DNA of 48,405 bases, taken from Mannheimia sp041807705. Lineage in GTDB: Bacteria > Pseudomonadota > Gammaproteobacteria > Enterobacterales > Pasteurellaceae. Position numbers and translations under genes: made by a program. A model generated the notes under the pieces. It saw only the letters and a program-made list of their open reading frames with translations, ran no database searches and was not told where the DNA came from. This document shows, piece after piece, positions 26,201 to 32,720 of this stretch (positions within the stretch are counted from its first letter, which is position 1; each line of letters starts with the position of its first letter). The stretch is from NCBI RefSeq assembly GCF_041807705.1, contig NZ_JBGTYY010000015.1, positions 1 through 48,405 of the forward strand, read 5' to 3'.

Positions 26201-26769
26201 GTAGGTTTTTCCTGAGTAGGTTTTTCCTGAGTAGGATTTTCCTGAGTAGGGTTTTCCTGAGTAGGATTTCTCTGTGTAGTATTACCCACAGGGGAAGCTA
26301 CCGTAGGTAAAGAGTCTAGCGGTTTATTCGTGTTTACATTGGTTGTTTGGTAAGAAGTAGAATTCCGATCCATTATATGCCAGCCTAATAAACCGACACC
26401 GGATAATGCCCCTAACGCCAATAATTTGGTAGCAAAAGTACTGCTATATGCACCATAGCTGCTACTTACTAATTGGGGAACTAAAACACCGGAAGCGGAA
26501 GCAGGAATATTCGCAGGATCAATGGTTACACTATAAATGATCCAATCTGCTTTTTCAGCAGCACCGACTTCTTCGGTTGGAACGTTTTCTGCATCTTCAA
26601 CAGCTGCTTGAGCTTCTTTTTCATTGTATGGAATTGCTTTCACTTCCCAATTTACAACGGTTTCTTCTAAAACGGCTTTCTTTTGTATATTCTCAATATC
26701 AGAATTTGCTTTAGTATTATTAACTTTTTTAACATTTTGGGGCGACTTAGGTGTAACGACCTGTTTCAT
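23209..26769 (-). CDS. Large repeat-rich Ig-like protein with a lipase-like domain
   Basis: The protein has 1186 residues. Its parts in order are: a charged N-terminus with one hydrophobic segment (about 114-131) and no classical signal peptide; 23 pentapeptide repeats, mostly NPTQE or KPTQE (168-282); four Ig-like repeats of about 100 residues (about 297-700); a calcium-binding DSDGDG segment near 782; a class 3 lipase-like alpha/beta hydrolase with nucleophile Ser933 in TGNSLGGYLAQ and an upstream VVIAFKGTSD; and further DSDNDG/DSDGDG motifs near 1075-1115. The start at 26769 (MKQVVTPKSP) follows AAAGGTAAA; an upstream extension to 26844 is unlikely. Type I-like secretion is possible but no RTX nonapeptides or transporter genes are present. 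Substrate and role are unknown. Confidence 0.82.
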   Translation of the reverse strand: MKQVVTPKSPQNVKKVNNTKANSDIENIQKKAVLEETVVNWEVKAIPYNEKEAQAAVEDAENVPTEEVGAAEKADWIIYSVTIDPANIPASASGVLVPQLVSSSYGAYSSTFATKLLALGALSGVGLLGWHIMDRNSTSYQTTNVNTNKPLDSLPTVASPVGNTTQRNPTQENPTQENPTQEKPTQEKPTQENPTQEKPTQEKPTQEKPTQENPTQEKPTQENPTQENPTQENLTQENPTQENPTQENPTQENPTQENLTQENPTQENPTQENPTQENPTQESPTQVTPPVVPKELPKPEIVINPITVDNILNNVEIREQITISGTVTNAKANDVLTLKIGNTTLTSSIQADGKFSAITNGSVLESSREIIAAITTRDNEGNQASATKTHQYDVITAIVQPTITLDNVTYDNVLDIREKEEDEITLSGTVSNAKTDDVVTLQIGDTVITTKVQDGGKFSIETDGAILATTGKIIASVTTRDSIGNQATATTTREYQHSDVVPVRKRPTVQYVNVTEDNILNANEAKQDKVTIKVSVAFTEPSDVVKLKIGDIVLTTTKEGDDYKATTTGEIVANGNGSLLVTITGYDHTGYQFTQETPYEYHMMTTIPQPVIEFDDITDHNSINLNESKLAEVIVSGTATNTNTGDKITVQIGAETFSTELNNGRFSITTSGQILAKNSKITASLTTTDIAGNQATASATHDYKVLPVYSTKVTYPNKVETYESSSQFDFSSLKSTLSDPKAYVLQNSEAKTKVITALTQYVETNSDLAAQNITASYKADSDGDGIIDIHDKNPQMWNVSERDLRFFAAAAHSSENVNKNIFERYNEGRINDFNAQRFNNNADIRDINKYWEVLKSVQAAEGLEYRIYGNGKQSDNSYQNVVIAFKGTSDITDWSGNLNILSGKKHPQLNYLQQAAEYVAEYYPHNLYTTGNSLGGYLAQYFAAYTVQHHPELAKAFQHSSLFNTAVLNTTSGSPNDLKEARATTDKFVKEAITDDSDKSNSVELHTSNSYVIKGEWLSDGYLVFSGLGSYENTTFFDGTGNPRDKHNMSQFFNNNAKLEETFTRGYLMDKHYLNKDSDNDGLTNQQEAKLGTNQITLDSDGDGFNDKLEAQLKSDPLNANAIPDFLDKINIQDVFASIAVTIESQNSQGISKSKEVQLTASLEGESIVYSLDPSVVAEHTADFVL
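25924..26268. repeat. 15-bp tandem repeat inside the lipase-like gene
   Basis: There are 23 units of 15 bp (GTAGGGTTTTCCTGA and variants) encoding [N/K]-P-T-Q-E. Two units read NLTQE, and the final SPTQV is degenerate. The unit keeps the frame, so copy number can vary without loss of the protein. Confidence 0.95.
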
Positions 26770-26964
26770 ATAATTTACCTTTAAACGAAATTTGTGATTG
26801 TGCCTTGATAAAATCTCAGCAAAAAATTTTGCTAATAGTACCAATTCCCCGCCTTTATAGCTAGGTTAAGAATTGTAAGGAAATAAATATTTGTAAAAAG
26901 TTTTGTAAATTCCACCGCTTGTTGGCGTACAATAGGCATAATTTTAATTTACGATGGAGGCAGA

Positions 26965-28005
26965 ATGTCTGAACCGATAAAACTTACGCAGTTCAGCCAC
27001 GGGGCGGGTTGAGGCTGTAAAATTTCGCCTAAGGTGTTAGGGACAATTTTACAAACTCAATTAGAGAAATTTGTCGATCCGAATTTGCTGGTTGGAAACG
27101 AAACGGCAGATGATGCGGCGGTGTATGATTTGGGCAATGGTCAGGCGATTATCAGCACCACAGATTTCTTTATGCCGATTGTTGATGATCCGTTTGATTT
27201 CGGGCGGATCGCTGCTGCCAATGCAATTAGCGATATTTTCGCGATGGGCGGCAAGCCGATTATGGCAATTGCCATTCTTGGTTTCCCTGTCAATAAATTA
27301 CCTGCGGAAGTGGCTCAACAGATTGTAGAGGGCGGTCGTTTTGCTTGCCAACAAGCAGGAATTGCGTTGGCGGGCGGGCATTCTATTGACTCACCAGAGC
27401 CGATTTTTGGTTTAGCCGTAACAGGCATTGTGCCGACAGAACGAGTAAAACGTAATGCCTCTGCAACGGCTGGCTGTGAACTATTTTTAACCAAACCGCT
27501 TGGTATTGGCATTTTAACTACCGCAGAGAAGAAAGGCTTACTGAAACCTGAACATCAAAACTTGGCGAGTGAAACAATGTGCCAAATCAATTTGATAGGA
27601 GCGGAATTGGCAGAACTCCCAGAAGTAATGGCAATGACCGATGTAACAGGTTTTGGGTTGTTAGGGCATTTAAGCGAAGTTTGTCAAGGCTCTGGTGTGC
27701 GTGCAGAAGTGCATTTTGCTGATATTCAAACCTTAGAGGGGACAAAAGAGTATATTGCGTTAGGAGCAGTCCCGGGTGGTACAAATCGTAATTTTGATAG
27801 TTACGGACATTTGATTTCCGCAATGACGGACGAGCAAAAAGCGATCTTGTGTGATCCGCAAACATCGGGCGGATTGCTTGTTGCGGTATTGCCACAAGCG
27901 GTCGAAAAAATCCAACAAATTGCAAATCGGGCAGGTGTGCCACTATTCCACGTTGGCAAATTGCTTGAAAAAGAAGATGGAAAGCCACTTATTGAGGTAG
28001 TTTGA
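26965..28005 (+). CDS. selD: Selenide, water dikinase (selenocysteine-containing)
   Basis: SelD makes selenophosphate from selenide and ATP, the selenium donor for tRNA-Sec and selenouridine. The gene starts at ATG 26965 behind GATGGAGG and reads MSEPIKLTQFSHGAG, then an in-frame TGA (codon 16, 27010-27012), then GCKISPKVLG. The TGA replaces the catalytic cysteine 17 of E. coli SelD, and selenocysteine at this position is known in H. influenzae SelD. A start at 27034 would cut off the catalytic loop. Length with Sec is 346 residues. Its TGA stop overlaps the nudJ ATG. The host must also have selA, selB and selC, not in this window. Confidence 0.96.
27010..27053 (+). promoter_or_regulatory. 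SECIS-like element at the selD UGA
   Basis: Directly after the UGA a hairpin can form. The lower stem TGTAAAATT (27016-27024) pairs with AATTTTACA (27045-27053). An internal 3x3 mismatch follows, then CCTAA (27028-27032) with TTAGG (27037-27041), closing a GGTG loop. Bacterial SECIS elements sit just 3' of the UGA with a short G/U-bearing apical loop, which agrees with this shape. Confidence 0.8.
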
Positions 28006-28478
28006 TGTTTAAACCAAATGTAACAATGGCGTGCGTGGTGCATTGTAAAGGTAAGTTTTTGTTCGTGGAAGAAATTGAATATGGCAAGCGAACCCTTAAC
28101 CAACCGGCAGGGCATTTAGAAGCAAATGAAACCTTGCAGGAAGGAGCAAGCCGTGAATTGTTTGAAGAAACAGGTATTCGGGCGGAAATGGCAAGCCTTG
28201 TGAAAATTTATCAGTGGCAAGCCCCTCGCTCGAAAACGGATTATCTGCGTTTCTTGTTAGCGGTTGAGCTTGATGATTGGCTTGAGCCAAATCCACAAGA
28301 TGCCGATATTACCCAAGCCCTTTGGCTCACTTTAGCCGAATTTGAAGACTACATTCAGCAACCAGGGCAATGTGCCAGAAGTCCGTTGGTGATTCAATCG
28401 GTCAAAGATTATTTAAGCGGCGAGCGTTATCCGTTAAGTATTCTCAATGCGTTTGATTGGGCGAAAAATGGAAAATAA
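28005..28478 (+). CDS. nudJ: Nudix hydrolase NudJ
   Basis: This 157-residue protein has a complete Nudix box starting at GHLEANETLQEGA and ending RELFEETGI (near residues 36-58). In E. coli NudJ hydrolyses the thiamin precursor HMP-PP and nucleoside di- and triphosphates. The opening FKPNVTMACVVHCKGKFLFVEE and the end SGERYPLSIL match NudJ closely. The ATG shares bases with the selD stop (TGATG), so it is likely translated by coupling. Its 3' end is fused to the ubiH start region. In E. coli the gene follows mnmA; here it follows selD. Confidence 0.92.
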   Translation: MFKPNVTMACVVHCKGKFLFVEEIEYGKRTLNQPAGHLEANETLQEGASRELFEETGIRAEMASLVKIYQWQAPRSKTDYLRFLLAVELDDWLEPNPQDADITQALWLTLAEFEDYIQQPGQCARSPLVIQSVKDYLSGERYPLSILNAFDWAKNGK

Positions 28479-28479
28479 A

Positions 28480-29676
28480 ATGGCAACTGAATTTGATGTC
28501 GTAATTGTGGGCGGGGCACTAACTGGCTCGGTGCTGGCATTAGCCTTAAGTAGTTTTACCCAGCATAAAATCTCCATTGCGATTGTAGAGAAATCTGCAC
28601 CAAACTACGCACAGCAAGGTGGTTTTGATGCGAGAAGTATTGCCCTCGCACAGGGCAGTTTGCAAAAAATGCGAAAAATCACACCGCTTGTAGGCGATGA
28701 TTTAGGGGTTGAAATCAGCAAAATTGCTACGCCGATTAAGCAAATTCAAGTGGCGGATAAAGGGCATTTTGGTAAAACAACGTTGAAAGCAAGCGAGCAG
28801 AATATCTCTCAGCTTGGGGTTGTGGTTGAACTTGCAAAATTAGGTAAAAAATTGACCGCTTGTATCGAACAGCAGCCGAATATTCAGCTTTTTTGCCCAA
28901 ATGAAGTTGAGGTAATTAAACGCTCACAACAAGGTTGTGAACTCATGCTAAAAAATGACGAGCAGTTGAGCTGTTCCTTGCTTGTGGCAGCAGATGGCAT
29001 TCAATCCAATATTGCGAAACAGTGTGGTGTGGAAATGGTGCAGGTTCAAGATTATGAGCAGTCGGCCATTATTGCCAATGTAGAATTGAGTGAATGGCAC
29101 CAAAACCAAGCCTTTGAGTATTTTACCGAACAAGGGCCTTTTGCCTTATTGCCATTAAGCGGCAATATGATGTCGCTGGTATGGTGTGTGAAAAATGCTG
29201 ATGAATTAATGCAGCTGTCTGATAACGAATTTTTAAGCCGATTACAACATCAATTCGGTTGGAAGTTAGGGCAGTTTTTGCGTGTGAGCAAGCGGTTTGT
29301 TTATCCGCTGATTTCACAAAAAGCAGAAAGCCATATTCATCATAGATTAGCGATTGTCGGCAATGCTGCACAAATGCTACACCCTGTGGCAGGGCAAGGG
29401 TTTAACTTAGGCTTGCGTGATTTGCATACATTGGCAGAACGGGTAGCTCAAGCCTTCAATCAGAACAAAGATATTGGCAAGTTTTCATTATTAGCTGCGT
29501 TTGAGCAAGAGCGAAAGCAAGATCAAGAGCGGATCATTAATGCGACAAGCGGTCTGATTTCTATTTTTTCTTGCGAAATTTTATCTATTCAGGTTATGCG
29601 GAATTTAGGTTTATTTGCCGTTTCACATTCAAAAATAGCGAGGGATTTTATCGCTAACCGAGCATTAGGCTGGTAA
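28480..29676 (+). CDS. ubiH: 2-octaprenyl-6-methoxyphenol hydroxylase UbiH
   Basis: This 398-residue FAD-dependent monooxygenase acts in ubiquinone synthesis. It has the N-terminal dinucleotide motif VVIVGGALTGSVLALALS, the central LLVAADGIQS, and the C-terminal AGQGFNLGLRD (family signature) with NAAQMLHPV just before. The UbiH, UbiI and UbiF families are alike; the overall pattern favours UbiH, but UbiI remains possible. Starts at 28468 and 28480 are both in frame. I chose 28480 because GGA lies upstream of it and overlap with nudJ is avoided. It likely belongs to the selD-nudJ-ubiH operon. Confidence 0.88.
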   Translation: MATEFDVVIVGGALTGSVLALALSSFTQHKISIAIVEKSAPNYAQQGGFDARSIALAQGSLQKMRKITPLVGDDLGVEISKIATPIKQIQVADKGHFGKTTLKASEQNISQLGVVVELAKLGKKLTACIEQQPNIQLFCPNEVEVIKRSQQGCELMLKNDEQLSCSLLVAADGIQSNIAKQCGVEMVQVQDYEQSAIIANVELSEWHQNQAFEYFTEQGPFALLPLSGNMMSLVWCVKNADELMQLSDNEFLSRLQHQFGWKLGQFLRVSKRFVYPLISQKAESHIHHRLAIVGNAAQMLHPVAGQGFNLGLRDLHTLAERVAQAFNQNKDIGKFSLLAAFEQERKQDQERIINATSGLISIFSCEILSIQVMRNLGLFAVSHSKIARDFIANRALGW

Positions 29677-29701
29677 AAGTATAAAATCCTAAATTTTCTG
29701 T

Positions 29702-29730
29702 TTGACATTGGTGCAAGAACACTATATTAT
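29702..29730 (+). promoter_or_regulatory. Consensus sigma-70 promoter in the ubiH-uraA gap
   Basis: TTGACA (29702-29707), a 17-bp spacer and TATTAT (29725-29730) form a nearly ideal promoter, starting 26 bases past the ubiH stop. Transcription would begin near 29737 and meet the terminator at 29755 after only about 45-50 nt. It may drive a short RNA or an attenuated uraA leader. Confidence 0.65.
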
Positions 29731-29754
29731 TCTGCCCGTTTAAAAATTAAACCT

Positions 29755-29784
29755 AAGCCTTGAATGAAAATTCAAGGCTTTTCT
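29755..29784 (+). terminator. Intrinsic terminator between ubiH and uraA
   Basis: AAGCCTTGAAT (29755-29765) pairs with ATTCAAGGCTT (29770-29780) around a GAAA tetraloop, followed by TTCT. It ends ubiH or the short transcript described above. Confidence 0.85.
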
Positions 29785-29845
29785 ATTAGTGGAAGCCCTA
29801 GAAATTTTATTTGCCGTCAAATCGGCAAAAAAATTTTACCTAAAA

Positions 29846-29863
29846 TTCGCAAACGTTTGCGAA
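29846..29863. promoter_or_regulatory. PurR operator of uraA
   Basis: TTCGCAAACGTTTGCGAA is a perfect 18-bp palindrome with the central CGCAAACGTTTGCG of the PurR consensus. It lies 75 bases upstream of uraA. E. coli PurR also represses several pyrimidine genes, so a uracil permease target is reasonable. Confidence 0.9.
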
Positions 29864-29937
29864 ATCATTTTGTAGCAGTCGCTTTCATTTGAGTAACGGC
29901 AAGAGTTACATCGTAATCACACAAAGAGAGTAAAAAA

Positions 29938-31161
29938 ATGACCACAGAAAATATTAGTACGCCAAAACAGGCGTTTATTGGGCTACAAATGCTATTTGTT
30001 GCATTTGGGGCGTTGGTACTAGTTCCGCTAATTACCGGTTTAGATCCTAATGTTGCCCTTCTTACCGCCGGTGTCGGTACGCTAATTTTCCAAGTTTGCA
30101 CTAAACGTCAAATTCCTGTTTTCCTCGCATCTTCTTTCGCCTTTATCGCTCCAATCCAATTTGGTGTTCAACAATGGGGTATTCCTGTCACAATGGGGGC
30201 ATTACTCTGTTCAGGGTTCATCTATATGGCATTATCAGCTTTGGTTAAAGCAAAAGGTGTTGAAATCTTACATCGCTATTTCCCACCGATTGTTATTGGC
30301 CCAGTGATTATGGTAATCGGCTTGGGTCTTGCTCCTGTGGCGGTAGATATGGCAACAGGTAAATCAGCAAATATTGCATATAATACTGCTATTGTGGTTT
30401 CAATGACGACATTGGTAACAACACTTATTGTAGCTGTTTTTGCGAAAGGCTTATTAAAATTAGTGCCAATTTTGGCCGGTTTAACAGTTGGCTACCTCTT
30501 ATCTATTTTTATGGGATTAATTGATTTCACGAAAGTAATTGAAGCTCCTTGGTTTAGCTTACCAAATGTTTCTGCCCCTGAATTCCAATTAGACGCTATT
30601 CTTTACTTGCTCCCAATCGCTCTTGCTCCTGCCGTTGAACACTTAGGCGATGTAATGGCAATCAGCCAAGTAGCAGGTAAAGATTTTATGAAAAAACCGG
30701 GTTTACACCGCACGCTTCTTGGTGATGGTTTAGCAACCTCAGCAGCAGCGGCATTAGGTGGCCCACCAAATACTACTTACTCAGAAGTAACGGGGGCGGT
30801 AATGCTCACTAAAAACTTCAACCCGAAAATTATGACTTGGGCAGCGGTATGGGCAATCGGCTTCTCATTCTGCGGTAAAATCGGCGCATTCTTATCGACT
30901 ATCCCAACCTTTGTGATGGGCGGTATTATGATGTTACTCTTCGGTGCCGTTGCTGTGGTAGGTATCAACACCTTAATCAAAGCTAAAGTGGATTTAAGCA
31001 TTCCTCGCAACCTTTGTATCGCTTCTGTGGTAATGACATTCGGTATCGGTGGTATGTTAATCAACATCGGCGAATTTTCATTGAGAGGGATCAGCTTGTG
31101 TGCTTTAGTTGCCATTTTATTAAACATTGTATTACCAAAAGAAAAAAACGCAACTCACTAA
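29938..31161 (+). CDS. uraA: Uracil permease
   Basis: This 407-residue NCS2-family inner-membrane transporter imports uracil with protons. Conserved residues include VFLASSFAFIAPI near residue 60 and the substrate-site motif APAVEHLGDVMAIS near residue 225, in which the Glu and nearby His match UraA. GPVIMVIGLGLAP is also typical. About 14 helices are expected. Ribosome binding is through GAGAG ahead of ATG 29938. It is preceded by the PurR box and followed by its own terminator, then a dihydroorotate dehydrogenase gene. Confidence 0.92.
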   Translation: MTTENISTPKQAFIGLQMLFVAFGALVLVPLITGLDPNVALLTAGVGTLIFQVCTKRQIPVFLASSFAFIAPIQFGVQQWGIPVTMGALLCSGFIYMALSALVKAKGVEILHRYFPPIVIGPVIMVIGLGLAPVAVDMATGKSANIAYNTAIVVSMTTLVTTLIVAVFAKGLLKLVPILAGLTVGYLLSIFMGLIDFTKVIEAPWFSLPNVSAPEFQLDAILYLLPIALAPAVEHLGDVMAISQVAGKDFMKKPGLHRTLLGDGLATSAAAALGGPPNTTYSEVTGAVMLTKNFNPKIMTWAAVWAIGFSFCGKIGAFLSTIPTFVMGGIMMLLFGAVAVVGINTLIKAKVDLSIPRNLCIASVVMTFGIGGMLINIGEFSLRGISLCALVAILLNIVLPKEKNATH

Positions 31162-31165
31162 TCGG

Positions 31166-31189
31166 AAAGGACGCTAATGCGTCCTTTTT
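31166..31189 (+). terminator. uraA terminator
   Basis: AAAGGACGC (31166-31174) pairs with GCGTCCTTT (31179-31187) around TAAT, followed by TT. It lies 4 bases after the uraA stop, so expression of the next gene depends on read-through or on a promoter of its own. Confidence 0.88.
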
Positions 31190-31217
31190 ACTAAAAATCA
31201 TAAATAAGGAATAATCT

Positions 31218-32204
31218 ATGCAAAAATTAATATTCAACCCACCGCTTCTTAATACCCCTTGTCCTTGGTGTTCAGAATTAGAAAACTTGCGTGAGCTTTA
31301 TGCCTGTGAATACACGGGGGCGGTAACCACTCGTACCTCAATGCCACAACCTTACCCGCACGATTGGTCGAAGAATCAATATGTGCTGTTTGATTCAACC
31401 GCTCAGAAAACCGCAAGCGTAAATACGCAAGATGCAAGTAGCTTACAAACAGCGAGCTTAAATACCATTGGCTTAAGTCCGAATAATTTAGATACCACCA
31501 TTAGCTTCGTGCGTACGATTTCAAATGAACTTGCTGCACCGTCAAGCAAACCATTTATCATTTCTGTATTTGGCTCGCCTGAAGAAGTGGGGGAGTGTTA
31601 TGAGAAAATTGTCACATTCCAAGCTGAAGTGAAAATGCCGTTAGCGATGGAAATTAATATCTCTTGCCCAAATATTCCGGGAGAGATTTCACCGGCATAT
31701 TCTGCTGAGGAGTTATCTCACTATTTACACGCTTTACAAACTGCATTGAAAAAGCTCAATCAAGGAGAGAATGCATTACCAATCGGCATTAAAACTCCAC
31801 CTTTTACCTATCAAAATCAGTATGATGAGTTGATTAAAGGGCTATTACAAGCGGTCGAAAATGGCAAAAATTTACCAATCGCCTTTATTACTTCAACCAA
31901 TACGCTTGGCTCATCACTTGTGTTACAAAATGGCAAAGCGGTATTAAATTCAGAGCTGGGAACAGGCGTTGGTGGTATGGCAGGTACGGCAATTCACGCC
32001 CTTTCGCTGGGGAATGTTTACACGCTTCGCCAAATGTTAGATCAAGAGCCTAAACTTAAACATCTTCAAATCATTGGGGTTGGTGGCGTAAATGACAAAG
32101 CGGGTTTCGACCGTATGAAATCGGTAGGAGCGGATTTTGTTGGCTTAGCCACAGCACTAGGCGTAAAAGGGATTGGAGTATTTAAAGAGATCCTTGAAAA
32201 ATAA
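31218..32204 (+). CDS. Dihydroorotate dehydrogenase, class 1A-like
   Basis: This 328-residue FMN enzyme oxidises dihydroorotate to orotate in pyrimidine synthesis. It has NISCPNIPGE (the Cys is the class 1 catalytic base), GIKTPPF, and GVGGVNDKAGFDRMKSVGADFVGLATAL with flavin-phosphate-binding glycines. It lacks the N-terminal membrane helices of the class 2 PyrD usual in gammaproteobacteria. The opening PPLLNTPCPW and LYACEYTGAVTTRTSM resembles cytosolic, fumarate-linked class 1A enzymes, especially fungal ones. Whether it replaces or supplements class 2 PyrD cannot be seen here. It follows uraA, linking uptake and synthesis. Confidence 0.85.
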   Translation: MQKLIFNPPLLNTPCPWCSELENLRELYACEYTGAVTTRTSMPQPYPHDWSKNQYVLFDSTAQKTASVNTQDASSLQTASLNTIGLSPNNLDTTISFVRTISNELAAPSSKPFIISVFGSPEEVGECYEKIVTFQAEVKMPLAMEINISCPNIPGEISPAYSAEELSHYLHALQTALKKLNQGENALPIGIKTPPFTYQNQYDELIKGLLQAVENGKNLPIAFITSTNTLGSSLVLQNGKAVLNSELGTGVGGMAGTAIHALSLGNVYTLRQMLDQEPKLKHLQIIGVGGVNDKAGFDRMKSVGADFVGLATALGVKGIGVFKEILEK

Positions 32205-32210
32205 TACAGA

Positions 32211-32245
32211 TAAATAAGGGCAAGTTTTAAATTTGCCCTTATTTA
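32211..32245. terminator. Bidirectional terminator
   Basis: TAAATAAGGGCAA (32211-32223) pairs with TTGCCCTTATTTA (32233-32245). It lies between the converging dihydroorotate dehydrogenase gene and the small reverse gene and can serve both. Confidence 0.85.
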
Positions 32246-32246
32246 T

Positions 32247-32657
32247 TTAACCCAACCATTTCTCCACCAATTCATTGGTGGTTTCTTTATGTACCCACAT
32301 ACTTCCAAGCTCTGGCTGTGGGTATTTAGTGCGGTTATAGCCAACAAATTGGTGGAAATCAAATACGGCGTGTGGATAGCCGTTAATCAATAAAAAGGCT
32401 TGGTAGCCATCTTCACTCCAACAAATTTCTAATCGGCGAGGCTCGTGTAGCGAGTTCTGTTCAATATCACTTACGCTAAAGACAAACAAACTATCTACTA
32501 CAGGTTGCTCGCTTTGGTGTAAATCCATTGCATAGAAATAGCCCGTTTCGCCATCAATTTCAAACATCACGACTAAATGTTCGTGCTGAGTGGAGTGAGC
32601 ACCATTACGATAAGATTCGTTTAGTAAAATGTGGTCGGTTAAAACAGAGTAGAGCAT
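32247..32657 (-). CDS. Uncharacterised protein, possibly DUF2251
   Basis: This 136-residue soluble protein starts MLYSVLTDHILLNESYRNG and contains EHLVVMFEIDGETGYFYAMD and ICWSEDGYQAFLLINGYPHAVFDF. I believe it belongs to the DUF2251 family of Haemophilus-type proteins, but I am not certain. It has no signal peptide, membrane segment or catalytic motif. The start at 32657 has an AAGGATAA ribosome binding site; the longer reading to 32720 runs through the eno terminator. It follows eno on the same strand. Confidence 0.65.
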   Translation of the reverse strand: MLYSVLTDHILLNESYRNGAHSTQHEHLVVMFEIDGETGYFYAMDLHQSEQPVVDSLFVFSVSDIEQNSLHEPRRLEICWSEDGYQAFLLINGYPHAVFDFHQFVGYNRTKYPQPELGSMWVHKETTNELVEKWLG

Positions 32658-32676
32658 TACATTATCCTTATAAGCA

Positions 32677-32704
32677 AAATGCCACCGATTTCTCAGTGGC
32701 ATTT
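32677..32704 (-). terminator. eno terminator
   Basis: AAATGCCAC (32677-32685) pairs with GTGGCATTT (32696-32704). On the minus strand it lies 17 bases past the eno stop and continues into TTTTGC. It also sits within the leader of the following small gene. Confidence 0.8.
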
Positions 32705-32720
32705 GAAGTTTAATCAGCAA

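Noticed and set aside
25924..26268. Regular repeats resembling a CRISPR array
   Set aside because: The unit is 15 bp without spacers, lies in frame in a large ORF, and no cas genes are near. The same applies to the 30-bp array at 15888.
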